From NCBI GenBank assembly GCA_013397435.1, contig VZRG01000352.1, positions 124,001 to 188,000 on the forward strand: DNA of 64,000 bases, read 5' to 3'. Shown piece by piece: positions 13,382 through 26,440 of the stretch. Source of the DNA: Erythrocercus mccallii (lineage: Eukaryota > Chordata > Aves > Passeriformes > Dicruridae). Every line of letters starts with the position of its first letter. Position 1 is the first letter of the stretch. Position numbers and translations under genes: made by a program. Below the pieces are notes generated by a model. It made no database searches. It was not told the DNA's origin and saw only the letters and a program-made list of their open reading frames with translations.

Positions 13382-14721
13382 ACAGTATTTAAAAGGCACA
13401 ATTTTATCCTTGTCTTAAAAAAGCCAGTTGAAGGTAATTTCGTTAGCTTTCTGAGTCAACTGGAAGTTTTGTTTTAAAATATCTGGAGGAGTTGTGCAGT
13501 TTTTCCTGATTAGATAGTAAAAGAAATCAACTGTCTAAGAATGTGGCCTGTTAAATCCAAATCAGCAAGATGATACTTACATGGAGACAAGTATCAGTAA
13601 TTATTATCTGTTTATTTTTTTATCTGTTTTAGAAACTATTAAAGCATTAAACATTAATTTTGCATAACTCAAGAGGGAGTTTGAAGGATCCTCAGCTATC
13701 TTTTAGTAGACCAAAGAAATGGGAATTTCAAAGGCTAGAAATGCAGTTAGAACTGGGCCTTGTTGTAGTATGTGACTTCTGAGAACAAGTTTATCCTTGA
13801 ATGCCCAATAACTATTAGGAGTTTATTCCACTTTCACTAACATGAGCTTTCCCAGTTCCACAATTTTTCTTTAAATTTTTTAATGCGATTGCCTACAAAA
13901 CAAGAGTTGCATGATTATATTGTCAGCCTCTTTCTTCTCTCTTTGATAACATTTGAATTCACTGACTAATTGCAATCCAACTTTGATAGGTGGAAAAACT
14001 TTCAAAAATCATTAAGTTCTTAAAAGCTTTGTAGAAATAAGCAGCTGAGAGGAGGGAAAAGTTGTGAGCAGCTGGATGAAGAGAATGGCAACCGTGAGTG
14101 TGTAGCTAATGAGGCACTGGCAAACACATAGCAGTGAGAGATATAAGTGTCTCCACTGCTAGAAAACCTGCAGCAGGATCTTGTACCTTCTTATGCACCA
14201 GAATAATTGCAACCCTGAAAGTAGGAAATTAAGCTTTTTGTGGTTTTAGTACTTGTAAGAGGAGGCTGAGCCATCTAGCTCTTATTATTAGAAGCATTTT
14301 GGAACCTAATGCAGTGCTGATAGTTATTTTTATATTTTTTTCCTGAAAAATCAACACCTACTTCTTATTATGCTTTGAGAAGTTTTACATTTGGAGGCTC
14401 CTGCTTAGAGAAGCTATGAATTAAATGAGATTAAATAGAACAACTAATTGAGTTCTTCAGAGACTGTCAGATCTGAGGCCTAATAAGCATCTTGCAATGT
14501 ATGTAGAGGTAATTGGCCCACAGCTGCTGAAGAGGCAGCTGAGTTTTAGGGGGAAGAAAAAAAAAATAAGAAAAACAATATTCATAAAATAATTTTAAAA
14601 ATCTAAATATCTTGATCATGAACTACTGGTTCAATGTCATGCCATCCCATACCCATGCTTGGAGAATACTTGATGAAAGAGAGCTTCTTAGTGAAATAAA
14701 AATAAAGGATATATGGAAAGG

Positions 14722-14772
14722 ATAAGTAATATAAAAAATATAAAAAGTAATAATAAGTAATATAAAAAATAT
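14722..14772. repeat. 31-bp period tandem duplication
   Basis: A 20-bp AT-rich block at 14722-14741 recurs exactly at 14753-14772, a period of 31 bp. The intervening 11 bases partly repeat the same words. This looks like a local slippage or short tandem duplication. Confidence 0.85.
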
Positions 14773-15287
14773 GCAGCTGTGTGTAGGGAAGATAGAAATT
14801 ACCTTGTATGGCAAAAACTTTACTTGGTCTCTAACCATTATATCGTAATCAAGGTAGCAATGAGCTACATGTCAGTTCAAATTTAATACTGTTGAATTAG
14901 GGTCATCATTAGAATAGTGACTCATTTGAAGCATGGTTAACCAGAAAAATACCAGAGAAATATGAAACAATAAGCATTAAAAATTCCTGTCTCTTATGAC
15001 AACTCTGTTGTAGCCGACACCTGCAGAGCTCAGAGGTGACCAGGAGTAGAGCAGCCTGCAACTATCAGTGGCTATCAATTTATGCATCACAGGGGCAGTT
15101 GTTTCAGCACCCATCTGAACCTCCCTTAAAGTACTTTCATTCTCTTAGGTAAACTCTTTCCCACATTTTTGGTGATTCTTTTTTGATGCATATCATTTAA
15201 GGTAAAAAGGTCAGAAGTGTCCTATCCTGTAACTCTTACAGTGCCCTTATATTTTGTTATTTAGCTTTTAACCTTGTTTCCCTTGAG

Positions 15288-15314
15288 GTTTGTTTGTTTG
15301 TTTGTTTGTTTTTT
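15288..15314. repeat. (TTTG)n microsatellite
   Basis: About six TTTG tetranucleotide units run in a row and grade into a T run. This is a simple repeat. Confidence 0.9.
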
Positions 15315-16830
15315 ATTAGGAAACATTTTACTTGAAAGCTAATGGATACTCAGGGTAATGAATGTTCTTCATATTTTACTTATGCAAACCACAGTCAGGA
15401 GAATGCTTATAATAAATCAACTGGTTTTGCAGCAGACATGAACAGGATTTGCATGCCAGCACATTTCTGGTTTAAAATCAGTCAAGCTGTGCCCTAGAGC
15501 TGCAGAGGTATCTCAGGCTGAGCTGTATGGACTACAGTCTTACTTACATCAGCGCAGATGCTCCTGAGTGTGGGCAAACTCCTACAGTAGCTGAAACACA
15601 ATCACAGCTTTTGAACCTCTTCTTCAAAAAGGGTCTTTGGAGAACAACTGCAATTATGATCCATAGTGCCTCTCTATAGGAGTCATTTCTTGACTTGGTT
15701 TAAAGAGAGGTGAATCAATATGTTTAGATACATACTTATGGCACAGTGAATTATATAACACCTTCTACCTCCAGTAATTTTATATTCTGGTCATGGGCTG
15801 GTGCAGATGACACATTATGTCCCTTTTTTATTATAATATTCCCTCTTACAGCTTCATAGTTAGCTGTAGGAGAGAGAGGTCTGGGCTGAGGACTACTGGA
15901 GCAGGCGGCAGTTGCAGGTTCCCCAGTGAATTATAGAAGAATAATCTGTCTTTATTGCTGATGTGCCTCATTGTATCTTCTACACTGTTTTGAGGTGTGA
16001 GAAGCAGTCCTGTGGTCCATGCATTGAGGCATCCTGTCCCCCACTATCTTTGTGTATTCTTCTTTCTATATGCTCTTTGCATATCAACCATACCAGCAGT
16101 CTATATTTCATTATTCAAGAGAGATAATGGTCATGTGTGTGTGTACAACCAAATTTATTCAACCACAGTTTAGATTTTATCTTCTCTATGGTGAGCTCAT
16201 GTCTTAGAAAATAGAGAGGAAATGTGATACAAACTTTAAATTGGTCTTAAAACTACAGTAAAATGCTAGATGTATAACTTATCATAAATATTTTATGGCA
16301 CAGCCACATGAGTTCACAGTATTCCCATTATAGCTTTTAATTTATTCACTTTCTGTATGAGGCACTTCTATACATGATCCCTCTTAATTGTGAGTTCACA
16401 GATGAGTGGAATTAATTTTATCCTCACATATTGCAGTTTTAATATAAATATTTGTTCCCATTTGTACAACATGTCCTTGAATACTGCTGAGGAAGAGAGT
16501 ATTTGAAAATGTGACTTTCACGTCTACTTTATCAGGATTTATAAGCAAATATTAATATGGATATTGGTACATGATCTGCAGTAAGTTCATTTTCATAACC
16601 CATCATAATAGAAAGTTTAAGTGAATGAAATCTGTAAAAATTACAACCTATTCTACAGTTTTGTATTGTAAAAACTACCTCTAATATGTTATAAAAGCTC
16701 TTCATGATATTGTTGACCTGATCACTTGCAAAGAAATGCAAAGCTTTGGCTCTGTATAGACAACTGAATGGATCTGATTCATTAGAACAGGAAATTAAAA
16801 GGAAATATTTTTGCCTTCTAAATCCTGGAG

Positions 16831-17164
16831 TCATAGAATAGTATGGGTTGGAACCTTTAAAGGTCACCTTGTCCAACCCTCCTGCAATAAGCAGTGACAT
16901 CTCCAACTAGACTGGGTTGCTCAGAGTCCCATCCAACCTGACCGTGAATCTTTCCAGGTATCGGGAATCTACTACATCTCTGTGCAACCTGGTCCAGTGT
17001 CCACCCCCACTGTAAAAACTTTCCTTCTTACATCTAATTTAAATATTTTTTTAAATTTAAAATCATTACTCAATGTCCTACCCCAACAAGGCCTGTTAAA
17101 AAGTCTGCCCACATTTTTATTGTAAGCTCCATTTCAGTATTGAAAGACCAATAGACAATCTCAA
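16831..17164 (-). mobile_element. CR1 LINE 3' untranslated region, minus strand
   Basis: The plus strand reads as the reverse complement of the avian CR1 3' end. It starts with tcatagaatagtatgggttgg (16831 onward) and proceeds through gtccaaccctcctgcaa, catccaacctgaccgtgaat and acctggtccagtgtcc, with weaker similarity to about 17164 (taagctccatttcagtattg). The element therefore runs right to left with its 3' end at 16831. It is about 330 bp, heavily diverged and 5'-truncated before any complete ORF2 segment. The minus-strand open frame that crosses its end (16532-16906) is incidental. Confidence 0.9.
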
Positions 17165-20100
17165 AATGTGCAAATGAAATTAGGGGTACAGTCAGACTAC
17201 TAAATTATATTATTTATTTTATAGTTTTTACAAGCTATTCCACAGCATTTTAGCATGAATAAGTGTTAAACAAATGTTTAACTGCCTCACCAAAGCAACA
17301 ATAAAATTATGCTAAATTGTAACCATAATTCACTAGGTATTTTTTGAAAAGAGGACTCAATCAGCCCAGCAAACTGAACATGTCAACTGGTTTAGCAGCT
17401 ACACGTACACGTGGCCAAGGCAATAATTGCAATATAAAATGAAGGTCTAATAGAAAAATATAGTCCGTTTCTCAATCTGCAGCTATAACAATTTTTCCCC
17501 AGTAAAAAGAAAGAACAGGGGTTTATACTCTGATGAAATGTTTTGTAATTCTATTTTCAAATACCGGCGTTATTACAGTGTGTGAATGGTATTACAATGG
17601 CTATGTACCTGGTCAACTCATCAATTTTTGGTTCAAAATTGATAAATGCGTGTTATTTTGTAAGTGGGAAGGGGTCAAGCACAATATGCTCTGCACAGAA
17701 GAGTAGGTGAAACCCTTACCTCTCCCTACAGGCTGCAAATAAAACTGAGATAAACTGTGGTACTTGAACAGCTCACAGCTGCAAAGGTCAGAAAATTGGG
17801 AGCATTCTCTGCAAACTTCAGAATTTGTGTTCTCCACTGTCAGACTGAGTCTGACCTTTAGAGGACTGAAAGAGCCCTGTCTCTCAAAAACAGTAAGACT
17901 CTTGATGTCCAAACACCTTCAATCATTACTAGAGTTAATGGAGCAAATATTTGCTCATGGATATAATCTACCCCTGATTTAGGATTGCTTCTGCTATATA
18001 CTCTCAGATGAAAGTTAATGATATTATAGTAGACACATGTGGGTAGAATGAGAGGTTTTAAAGGGTGCGAGCATAGGAAAGTCAGAAAAGAACATGCAAA
18101 CTTTCTGCCAAGATATTTTATGCACCTTCACTGGATTTACCTACTAAATGGTTTTCCCTTCCACAAGTGAAATTGATATTTTGACCAGAGCTTTTTCAAA
18201 GACTGTATTTGTTTTGCTTGTAATCCATATATTCATATTACAAAATGCAATCTCTTTAGCTGTCTATATAAATTCTATGGAGAACTTAACCCTGCACTAT
18301 ATGCAACCCAATAAAATGTTTTTGGCCACCCAAAGCATTGCAGGTATCGACGCAATTGGAGGTTAGTATGCTTCTACTCTGACCTCCTTGCTATCAGACC
18401 TAATGCATTTCAACCCTATCAGAGACAATGCCTGTCAGAAACAATTCTTTTTCTTTGAGATTTTCAGTTGCCCAGTCTCTTTGGATTGCTCTTTATTTAA
18501 AGTCAATGCCATGCTTAGTGCAGTTTGGAAAGGGTGGAAAGGGTGGCTTGCTGCCTAATTACTGACTCCCACCACAATTTTGGATGAAGTTCATTATATA
18601 GGTATAGGAAAAAACACAAGCTCCATTATTGCTGTTTATTCCCCTTGTAGAACTTCTGTGTAGTAACTCTGTAAGCACAAACTTCACTTACAGCTAAAAC
18701 ACAAGGACTTGTGTACATAATAAGGTGTACCAAAAAATTTAATTTGATCAATACAAACACCAGAAAAGAAAATCATCTTCTCTCACTTCACTGTTCAGTG
18801 AGAATAGGTACGATAATGCTGAGATAATGTTATCTGGTCTCATTTAAAGGATCACCTTGCTTGTTGGAATTCTCATCAGATAAAGGCCAATTTATTTGTT
18901 GAGGAACATTGCTTTTGAAGTAAGGAGCAATATTGAATTATTTGCATTCAAACAGCAGAGCAATTTTCTTTCACATTACTATAACATTTTCTAAAACAGA
19001 AAACTATAATAGTTCATTGCTATACTACAGCAGCTTGAGGAATTATGGCTCCCATTGTGTTTCATACAGTAAGTAGTTCAGGATGGCTAATTTTTTCAGA
19101 AGTTAATTTAGATTCTTGATTTTTTATTGATGCTCTGAAGCTAGAATATACCTTCCTTCAAAATAGGATTTCTTTTTTGTTTGTGATCCTCTGAGCAGTG
19201 ATAGCCTTTATATTTTCTAGACAAAATCATGACTATCCAATTTAATTTTTCCCTAGTTCTGTGAAAGGTTGAGAATTTGTAAAATGCATTTCTCTCACTG
19301 AAAACAATTACTTTGTAAAAATGGTTTCCAGTCGGGATTCAGGTAGCTGATAAAACAAAATGGATTTGTAAATCAAAGGAAAATATGACTTGAAGTGAAA
19401 AGGATACAATTTTCTTCCTATTTAATATAGGAGTCACTGAAAAGGGGCACTTGCATCTTCATGCAACATTTTGAATATGAAACTAGTAGTGTGATAGTTT
19501 CTTTTAGGGTCAAAGTGAAATAATTGAAGACCTGAAGTGAAGTATGCAAGCCTTAGTCTGGGGAAGGACAAAGAGACTGAAAAGAGAAATCCACATTATA
19601 TGATTACAGCACAGTAATGGTCACAGCAACCATTCTGACTGGAAAGAAATATAGTCTAACAAATTAGGTCTGAGGCATGGAATAAGTAAACTTGTTTTCT
19701 ATTCTTGGCACGGCTGATGATTAATGGAGTGACCCTAGAGAGTCATTTCAAGTCACTGTTTCTCTCTTTTCAGGACCGGATTTGAAGGTTCTGGGGGGGG
19801 ATTGCATTTTTTTGTAGGGCCTGTATAGTGACACAAATCTGGGTCTTCTAAAACTGTGATAACATGAATATTCTTAGAGAAATGCTTCGCTTAAACTTGA
19901 GATGACCTGAACCAGATATTTCTGGAGCATCAAAAACAGTATGAAGAAATCTTTCTTTGTTTCATTGTGTGTTCTTATAAGATGTTATTCTTGACTTCAT
20001 GTAGAGGAGCAGAAATTCAGTCTTTAAAATATCTCTGTAAAGGCTGCCTTCCAGTATATCTCTGCAATTTTGCACTCCAGAGTATTTCAACCATGCAGAC

Positions 20101-21653
20101 TTTTAAGTCTTTAATTACACATTGTCATTGAAGTAAACTTTTGAACCTAAGAGAGATATTTTAAAGAAGTGGAAGTAACTTTAATGTGCAATATTCCTGT
20201 GCTGAATTCTCAGCATTTTCATGATTTTTCAGATTATTAAACACTGACTTCAAAAACTATTTCTTCAAAGACTTGTCTGTCTTCAGAAATAATGAGAGGC
20301 ATTTCTCACTTTAGAAACTTTCTCTCTCCAACTATAAGCACACACAAAATTTAACTTTAAACAGTGTAAGGCTTCAGCTGCCTGAAGTTTGCAAGAGATA
20401 TAACCATGACAGAAAAAAAAAAAGCGATCCTTATCTCATTTGATAGCTTTGCTATTGGTTTGTAAGTAGCTGGCACAGTCTCTTGTAGTTGAATCCCCAA
20501 ACAGAGGACAGGGAGAAAAAAAGCCTTTAATCATCTTGAAGTTAAGGTTAGTCATACATAGCAGTGAATTCCGGGCAAGAGGACTACCATTACTAAAACC
20601 AGTTGTTTTTAAAGGTAAGCAAATTAAATTTCTTTGAAACATATGTATTTGTATCTTGTCAGTTTTGGGGGGAAAACCCAAATACGTTCTACATTTCTAT
20701 TTTTCTAGATTTTAACAGTTACACAAGGCTATAAAATCTCACTGGCAGTGTGTTAAAGCTCTTCTCAATCCTTGCAAAATTCAGACTTACTAAGCCTCTC
20801 CCTGAAACCTTATGTTATTACTCAGGAATCTGATAGTCCACAATCCTTACACAACCTTTGCAAGGCTCTTTGGCAACTTCTTGAGCATCCATCCCCTCCT
20901 GCTATCCATTAGAGGAGATAGCTCATTATGCCACACCCCTGCTGAGTCAGGAGTTCGGTCATTGTGTCTTTGCTTCATCCTTAAAGTCTTCCTAATTTTA
21001 CTATATTCCATCTCTCTCTATGGTAATTTGTTGGGGATGCTCAGTTATTCTGTGATTAAACTCACTGCTTTTTAGTAGTACATCTCTTTGTACATCTCAA
21101 AAGGACCATCTGAGAAACTAAAATAAAAGGACTCTACTGAAGTCCTTTACCATCTATCAGTTTTTAAGACCATGGCGATAATAATGCCAGGCTTATCTAA
21201 ATATATGAAAATGTGACAACATTTTTCCCAGACATTTTTTCAAATGTCCTTTGAAATGTTTTCTTAATTTATAATCCATGGTAATATATGTAATTAATGG
21301 GGCTATATGCAGGAGAGTCAATGAAATTTAAAGTGTGATTCATCCTATCAGATATTTAATTTAACTTATGGTAAGATAAACTGTTATTCTAGACTCCTAA
21401 ATTTCTTCTATTTTAGTAGGAATCCAAGAGATTCAATGAAGTCCAGGCTTCATTGGTTTTAAATGGAATCCATACTTCTTGTATTATTCCCATCTTAGCC
21501 TGTTGTCCTGGAGCCTATTGGGAGGTGTTCAATTTTGGGACTACCCACTGTTTCCACAGTAGCAGTCAGGGATGTTCTGGCACTCCCAGAACTTTCAGGG
21601 AGATCCACACAAATCAAGATCTCTCTAAATAATATATCTCCTGAAGAACTGAT
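17165..21653. other. unannotated AT-rich DNA
   Basis: No gene or repeat family was recognised across 4.5 kb. Short overlapping frames on both strands near 17.6-18.4 kb show no domain. A doubled ggaaagggt word at about 18525-18545 is the only small repeat noticed. Confidence 0.5.
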
Positions 21654-21822
21654 TGTGCTGGTTTTGGCTGGGATAGAGTTAAATTTCTTCACAGTGGCTG
21701 GTATTGGGCTGAATTTTGGATTTGTTCTAAACACAAGTTTGACTATACTGAGAAGTTTTTGTTACTGCAGTGCTTGCACAGAGCTGAGACCTTCTGTGCT
21801 TTTCACATGGCCACCCTGTTGA

Positions 21823-21843
21823 GGGGGGGGTGGTGGGGGTGGG
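21823..21843 (+). other. G-rich tract with quadruplex potential inside the LTR
   Basis: A run of eight G, then tggt, then five G, then t, then three G. Splitting the first run gives four G-runs of at least three with short loops, which meets the usual G-quadruplex pattern. It lies in the U3 part of the solo LTR, upstream of its promoter elements. Confidence 0.7.
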
Positions 21844-21900
21844 AGGTGACATAGCCAGGACAGGTGACCCCAACTGACCAAAGGGATATTCCAGACCATG

Positions 21901-21908
21901 TGACATCA
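21901..21908 (+). promoter_or_regulatory. CRE-like site in LTR U3
   Basis: TGACATCA differs from the canonical cAMP-response element TGACGTCA by one base. The change is the one expected from decay of a methylated CpG. It sits 8 bp upstream of the TATA-like box of the same LTR, a typical promoter arrangement. Function is inferred only. Confidence 0.5.
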
Positions 21909-22236
21909 TGTCCAGTATTTAAAGTTGGGGGAAAAGGGGGAAGCAGAGTGCTCAGAGTGATGGCCTTTGTCTTCCCTAGCCATCATCACATGTGTTGGAG
22001 CCCTGCTCTCCTGGAGATGGCTGAACACCTGCCAGCCCATGTGGAACACTGAATTAATTTCTTCTTTTGCTTTGCTTGCATGTGCAGCATTCACTTTCCC
22101 TGATAAACTGTCTTTATTTCAACCCATGAGTTTTCCAGCTTTTACCTTTCCAATTCTTTCTCTAATCCTGCTGGTGAGGGAATGAATAAGTGGCTGCATG
22201 GGGCTTGGTTGCTGGATGGGGTTAAAAACCACAGCA

Positions 22237-22791
22237 TAATATATATCTATCATCCAGTAGAGTGAATTAAATTTATATTTTCCACCAGAAGACTTAAGAA
22301 CTGTCTTATATTTGAATTCACTCCTGAGAGAAGGTCTTTGTGTCTTAATGATATTCAAAATATCAAGGCTGTAGTGCAAACATTTTTGATTCATAGTAAA
22401 TTTTAAGGGTATTATCAAAAGTATTAATTTAACAGTTTTTATTCAAGTCTTTACCACATGCACTGAAGTTTGGATCTATCAGTGCTTTAAATTAAATGTT
22501 CTTCCAGACTGTCATGTTTTGCTACAGAGTAAAAATAAATATTTTTCATCTATAGTAAGCATCTCTAAATTTAGACTGCCATGATCTCAGAATCACATTT
22601 AAACTGTAGTCAAATCAAGTACAAAAGTCCTAATACAAGTCTGACTTTTATTTGTTTTTTATAACAAAGTACAAAGACATCCATTCTTTTCTTTCTCCCT
22701 CTCACAAAATCAGCCATATATAAGACTGATTAGATTCTGTGCTCTATAGCTCATTTCTATCAGTACTTAACAGCCTCTCATTTTGGAGAAG
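22237..22791. other. 555-bp spacer between two LTRs
   Basis: AT-rich DNA between the LTRs at 21.65 and 22.79 kb. It shows no retroviral internal sequence that I can recognise, and the two LTRs belong to different families, so this is not a provirus body. Confidence 0.6.
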
Positions 22792-23114
22792 TGTCGCCCT
22801 GTTGTTTTAAAATCTTTCTTAGCCTTCTGAAATGTTTACACACTTGGAGTCAGATTCTCAGAGTTCCCATGGATTTTTCATAAGCAATTCTATTATTATG
22901 GTAACAACATTCTGGTCTTGACATTCCTCCTGGTAGGAAGAGACATTGATGGACTGTGGCTTTGACCAGTGTGATTGAAGAGATTGAACCCCATCATCCA
23001 GTCTGGTCTCATTTTCAGAGCTGTATAAATACTGAAGTGAAAAATTAAATCGGGCTTTTCCCGTGTGGACATTCGCACTGTGTCTGTGTCGTTCTTTGTG
23101 TCAGTAGTGCGACA
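22792..23114 (+). mobile_element. short solo LTR, plus strand
   Basis: A 323-bp LTR bounded by the inverted ends TGTCGC (22792) and GCGACA (23109-23114). It contains a TATA box (TATAAAT, 23024-23030), a poly(A) signal variant ATTAAA (23044-23049) only 20 bp downstream, and a short GGGCTTTTCCC-type hairpin in R/U5, followed by a GT-rich segment typical of cleavage sites. Flanking hexamers gagaag (22786-22791) and cagaag (23115-23120) match at five of six positions, consistent with a slightly decayed 6-bp target duplication (class II/ERVK-like). No internal retroviral sequence is present. Confidence 0.85.
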
Positions 23115-25043
23115 CAGAAGAACAGCTGTAGAGAGTAAGCAAATTTAGTAGTTCACTTCTTCTAATGAAATAAAGCAGATTTCTTCATGCAGAGGTAGAC
23201 AACATATGACATTGCATGTTTTCTCATCTGTTGACATAAAGAAAAGTCTGTTTTATAAGCAAGAATTGATTAACACATTTATATTGTTTTTCAAATGCAT
23301 GCAGGTTAAAGAGATCTGAAACAGAAACAAAGTTAATTGGCATTTGATGGTTTCTAAAATATTCCTAAATTTCTTGTTTACTTGCACTGTTTGGTCAATT
23401 TTTTTATTCTCTGATTTTGTGGCTGCATTTTAGTTTCACGGACCTTCAGATACAGTTTTGACAGACATACCAGTACACTAGAAATACAGCTGTGTGACAT
23501 ATAATATTTTTTCTAACAGAATAGCCTTTTATTCCTTTATTAAAATCTGTCCTGCATAAATAAATGGTGTGTTATTAGAAAGAAGATGTTATGTTTTAGT
23601 TTAGAGTTTTGTTTATTGTCTAGTGTTTGTCACACTGTGCCCAAGACATTCTTTTTTGCCTATGATATACTTAAATTTTCACAAGAAGGCTTTTGACAGA
23701 ACCATTTATAATAGTAGGAGAAGAACTAAACAAAACAGATATGCCTCTGCAGATCTGTTAGCAACTCATATATCTCTAGTTCATCCACTATTTTAGACTG
23801 AAACAGAGGACAAGTTCTTTCTGAGACAAATATATACTTTTTGCAAGTGAAACTTTCACTGTGAGCTCTGTATCATCAGCACTTTAGTGCTACATGGGAC
23901 AGGGAAATATAGAAATTTTGTCCAAATGTAATTTAATACCTCTAGCCAAGCATTTCAAAAACTCTGCAGGTAAGTAGACTCATAAATAACTCATGGAGTT
24001 GAAAAGTGTCTACTGCCTAGAGCCTTTGTGTCCTTGCAGAGCACAAATCTATGGACAGGTTGAGAGAAACAGCAATTATGTATTTACAGGCAGATAATTT
24101 AGTGTACCTGATTCCGGAAAAACACCATGTCTGCATAGTTTTCTGAGTGTATACCTGCCTGTTAAGTCCATTCTGACTCTGCAGAGATGGTTTCCGTCTA
24201 TTCTGTTGATACTTCTGGCACCTACTCTGTAGAATTTTTTATTTCTGAATGGCACCCATACTATCCTACAGACTTCTCAAAAAATGTTACTTTTATATTT
24301 CTTTTTTCTTGCTGGAAATTGGTTTAATTTCTTAAACATAATATTAGGAACTCCACAATTGAAAATTATTTTAGCTTTGATTCCTTCTTTTGCTAATTTT
24401 GACTCTTTCCTTGCTACCTCATGTAATTCACTAATTTTTGATTAGATATTTCTCTTTCTATGATTCCTGTAAATTATGGCTCTTTCCTAGTACAAGTTCT
24501 TCAAAAGTATCTTACTATTCAAGCAGAACCATGTGTTCTTTGAATTAGCATGACATGAGCAGTTTTAGTCACTGAAATGACACTGGAGATGGGTTGGCTA
24601 TGAGCACAGGTAACTTAAATGCAGTCATGCCCCACAACATAAAAACATCTCACAAAAATCCTGGAATCTCTGTTCCTCTTTTATTTGTATATCAAATCCA
24701 AGAAACAGAAAAAACTGTCATCAAAAACTCCATACTGCTCTTACTGATTCAGAAAGGAGAATTTCTTTTTAAAATTAAGGAAGTTTCACACTATATAAGT
24801 TTTCTTCAGTCTCTCATGGATCAACAAACTTATTTTTCTCCTCACCTATCCTCTGTCTGATGAAGTAAAGTAATTGAATTTGTCTAAAAGACTGTGTTTT
24901 CTGCATTTTTGCAATTATTTATTTATAACTTGAAGCTGCTTTACACAGTCTGATATTCACCATTGAGAACTTGTTCACAGTTGGTTGCTCAGGCTATGAG
25001 TATGATCTAGTACTTTGCCACAATTATCTAGATATTCTATTAT

Positions 25044-25120
25044 NNNNNNNNNNNNNNNNNNNNNNNNNNNNNNNNNNNNNNNNNNNNNNNNNNNNNNNNN
25101 NNNNNNNNNNNNNNNNNNNN
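25044..25120. other. assembly gap (77 N)
   Basis: Seventy-seven undetermined bases. The open frames that span it are artefacts of translating N. The true length is unknown if N is a placeholder. Confidence 0.99.
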
Positions 25121-26440
25121 TTTCTTCTGAGAGATTGTTTTGTCCTAGAAGAAGTACAAGAATTAGTGGAGACAGTTAAACTTGGCAAAATTTTTTCTGG
25201 GACTAACACATCTGGGACAGGTGTGGCCCTCCTTGAGCTTGTTTGCCTTGAGAAGTCTCCCAGTCATGACAGATCTCCAGCTCTTCCATTTGGGGCCAAG
25301 GGACTAAGGGAAGATGAGAGGGTTCTCTACTGTGATGGGTACTAAATTAACTCTACCCCCAAATGCTTTGGAGAACTTCTGAGAGTTACTAGCTACAGAC
25401 TCATCTATAGTATTATTTGTGTTGCTTTGAGTGGGTCCAACTGTACCTGATTTTTTTGACTTTGGGGTTATATGCCAGAGTTCAGCAGCAGCTGTGAGAT
25501 CCTTGTAACTGCTGGTGGAGTGGGAAGAAGTCTGAGTGTGAGTCCTCCTGCCCTGCTTAGCTCTGCCCCACAAGGACCATGGGAAGCACAGGGAGCTGGA
25601 AGGGAATGCTCCATCTCATCCAGACCTGCAGTCAGGGCAAGGTGGTGTGACATACAGAGTTTTGATGTACAAAGAATTATCTGGGCAATTAACTGTAAAT
25701 ATAAGCTGTAAGGAATATATCAGGGATTTCACTAAACAAATTTGTCCTGAAGTTGCTTCTCAGAAATTGCTTGCAAGAGGTTTTTTTTATTATTATTTAG
25801 AAACAATACATGCTTGTGTGTTTGAATATGATATGTAAAGCCATATACTAGTTTACTCCTTGCTAAATTAATAATACTGTTGGTGGGTTTTTTATTAACC
25901 ACAGTGTGTTCTGATCCAAGATATTGTCCCTTAGATAAAGCTAGAAACTTGTGCTAAAATGAGTAAGATAATATTCTGTGGGCTCAGTAAAACCTTGTAT
26001 TTCATCCAACTAGAACATTTATCAAACTGATAATTCTATTTTGCTAGTTTGCAGTGAGAAAAAGTAATTAGCAAGCAGCCTGGCAGATGAATAACACTAG
26101 TTTCCCATTCAGGATACACAAAATTAAATCAAATGACACGTCTTCTTTTCTCTACCCTACCCCCAAAGGTGGAGAAAGACTCGACCATATTTTCTCTATG
26201 GCTATGTAAAACCGCCTTTTCCTGGCCATTTCTTTTTTATCCAATTCTTTCCATTATTAATTTCAAGTTACATAACTGACCATTTTAGACTGATGGATGT
26301 GCTGATCTTGGTCTACATCAAACCGTCTCTGGGCTTTAATACCTCCCTCTTGCTTGGCTAGATTGAACTAAACATAGGTGTGTTGGTTTCAAAACTTATA
26401 GGAGTTTCTTAGAGTACAGAATAAAGTACTGTGTTGGGCA

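Larger units (their letters stand above)
11804..16830. other. unannotated AT-rich DNA with simple repeats
   Basis: No gene recognised. Small-scale structure is limited to a 16-bp direct repeat with one mismatch at 12961-12976 and 12988-13003, a TA microsatellite near 13.35 kb, a 31-bp tandem duplication at 14.72 kb and a TTTG microsatellite at 15.29 kb. The last three are listed separately. Confidence 0.5.
21654..22236 (+). mobile_element. solo LTR of an avian endogenous retrovirus
   Basis: A roughly 583-bp LTR in plus orientation. It begins TGTGCTGGTTTTGGCTGGG at 21654 and ends near ACCACAGCA at 22236 (TG...CA boundaries). Order inside: a U3-like region with a G-rich tract (21823-21843); a conserved block around 21868-21900 (accaaagggatattccagac); a CRE-like octamer at 21901-21908; a TATA-like tatttaaa at 21916-21923; and a region with the variant poly(A) signal gataaa near 22102 followed by the U5-like ctttatttcaaccc. 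I recognise the pattern as an LTR common in bird genomes, remembered rather than searched. No gag, pol or env lies on either side, so it is solo. The flanks do not give a clear duplication (tgat versus taat at best), so the ends may be off by a few bases. Confidence 0.9.

Noticed and set aside
16532..16906. 124-codon minus-strand open frame
   Set aside because: It runs across the 3' end of a CR1 untranslated region, so it cannot be a CR1 or host coding sequence.
24971..25345. 124-codon frame across the N gap
   Set aside because: A third of it is undetermined bases; continuity through the gap is meaningless.
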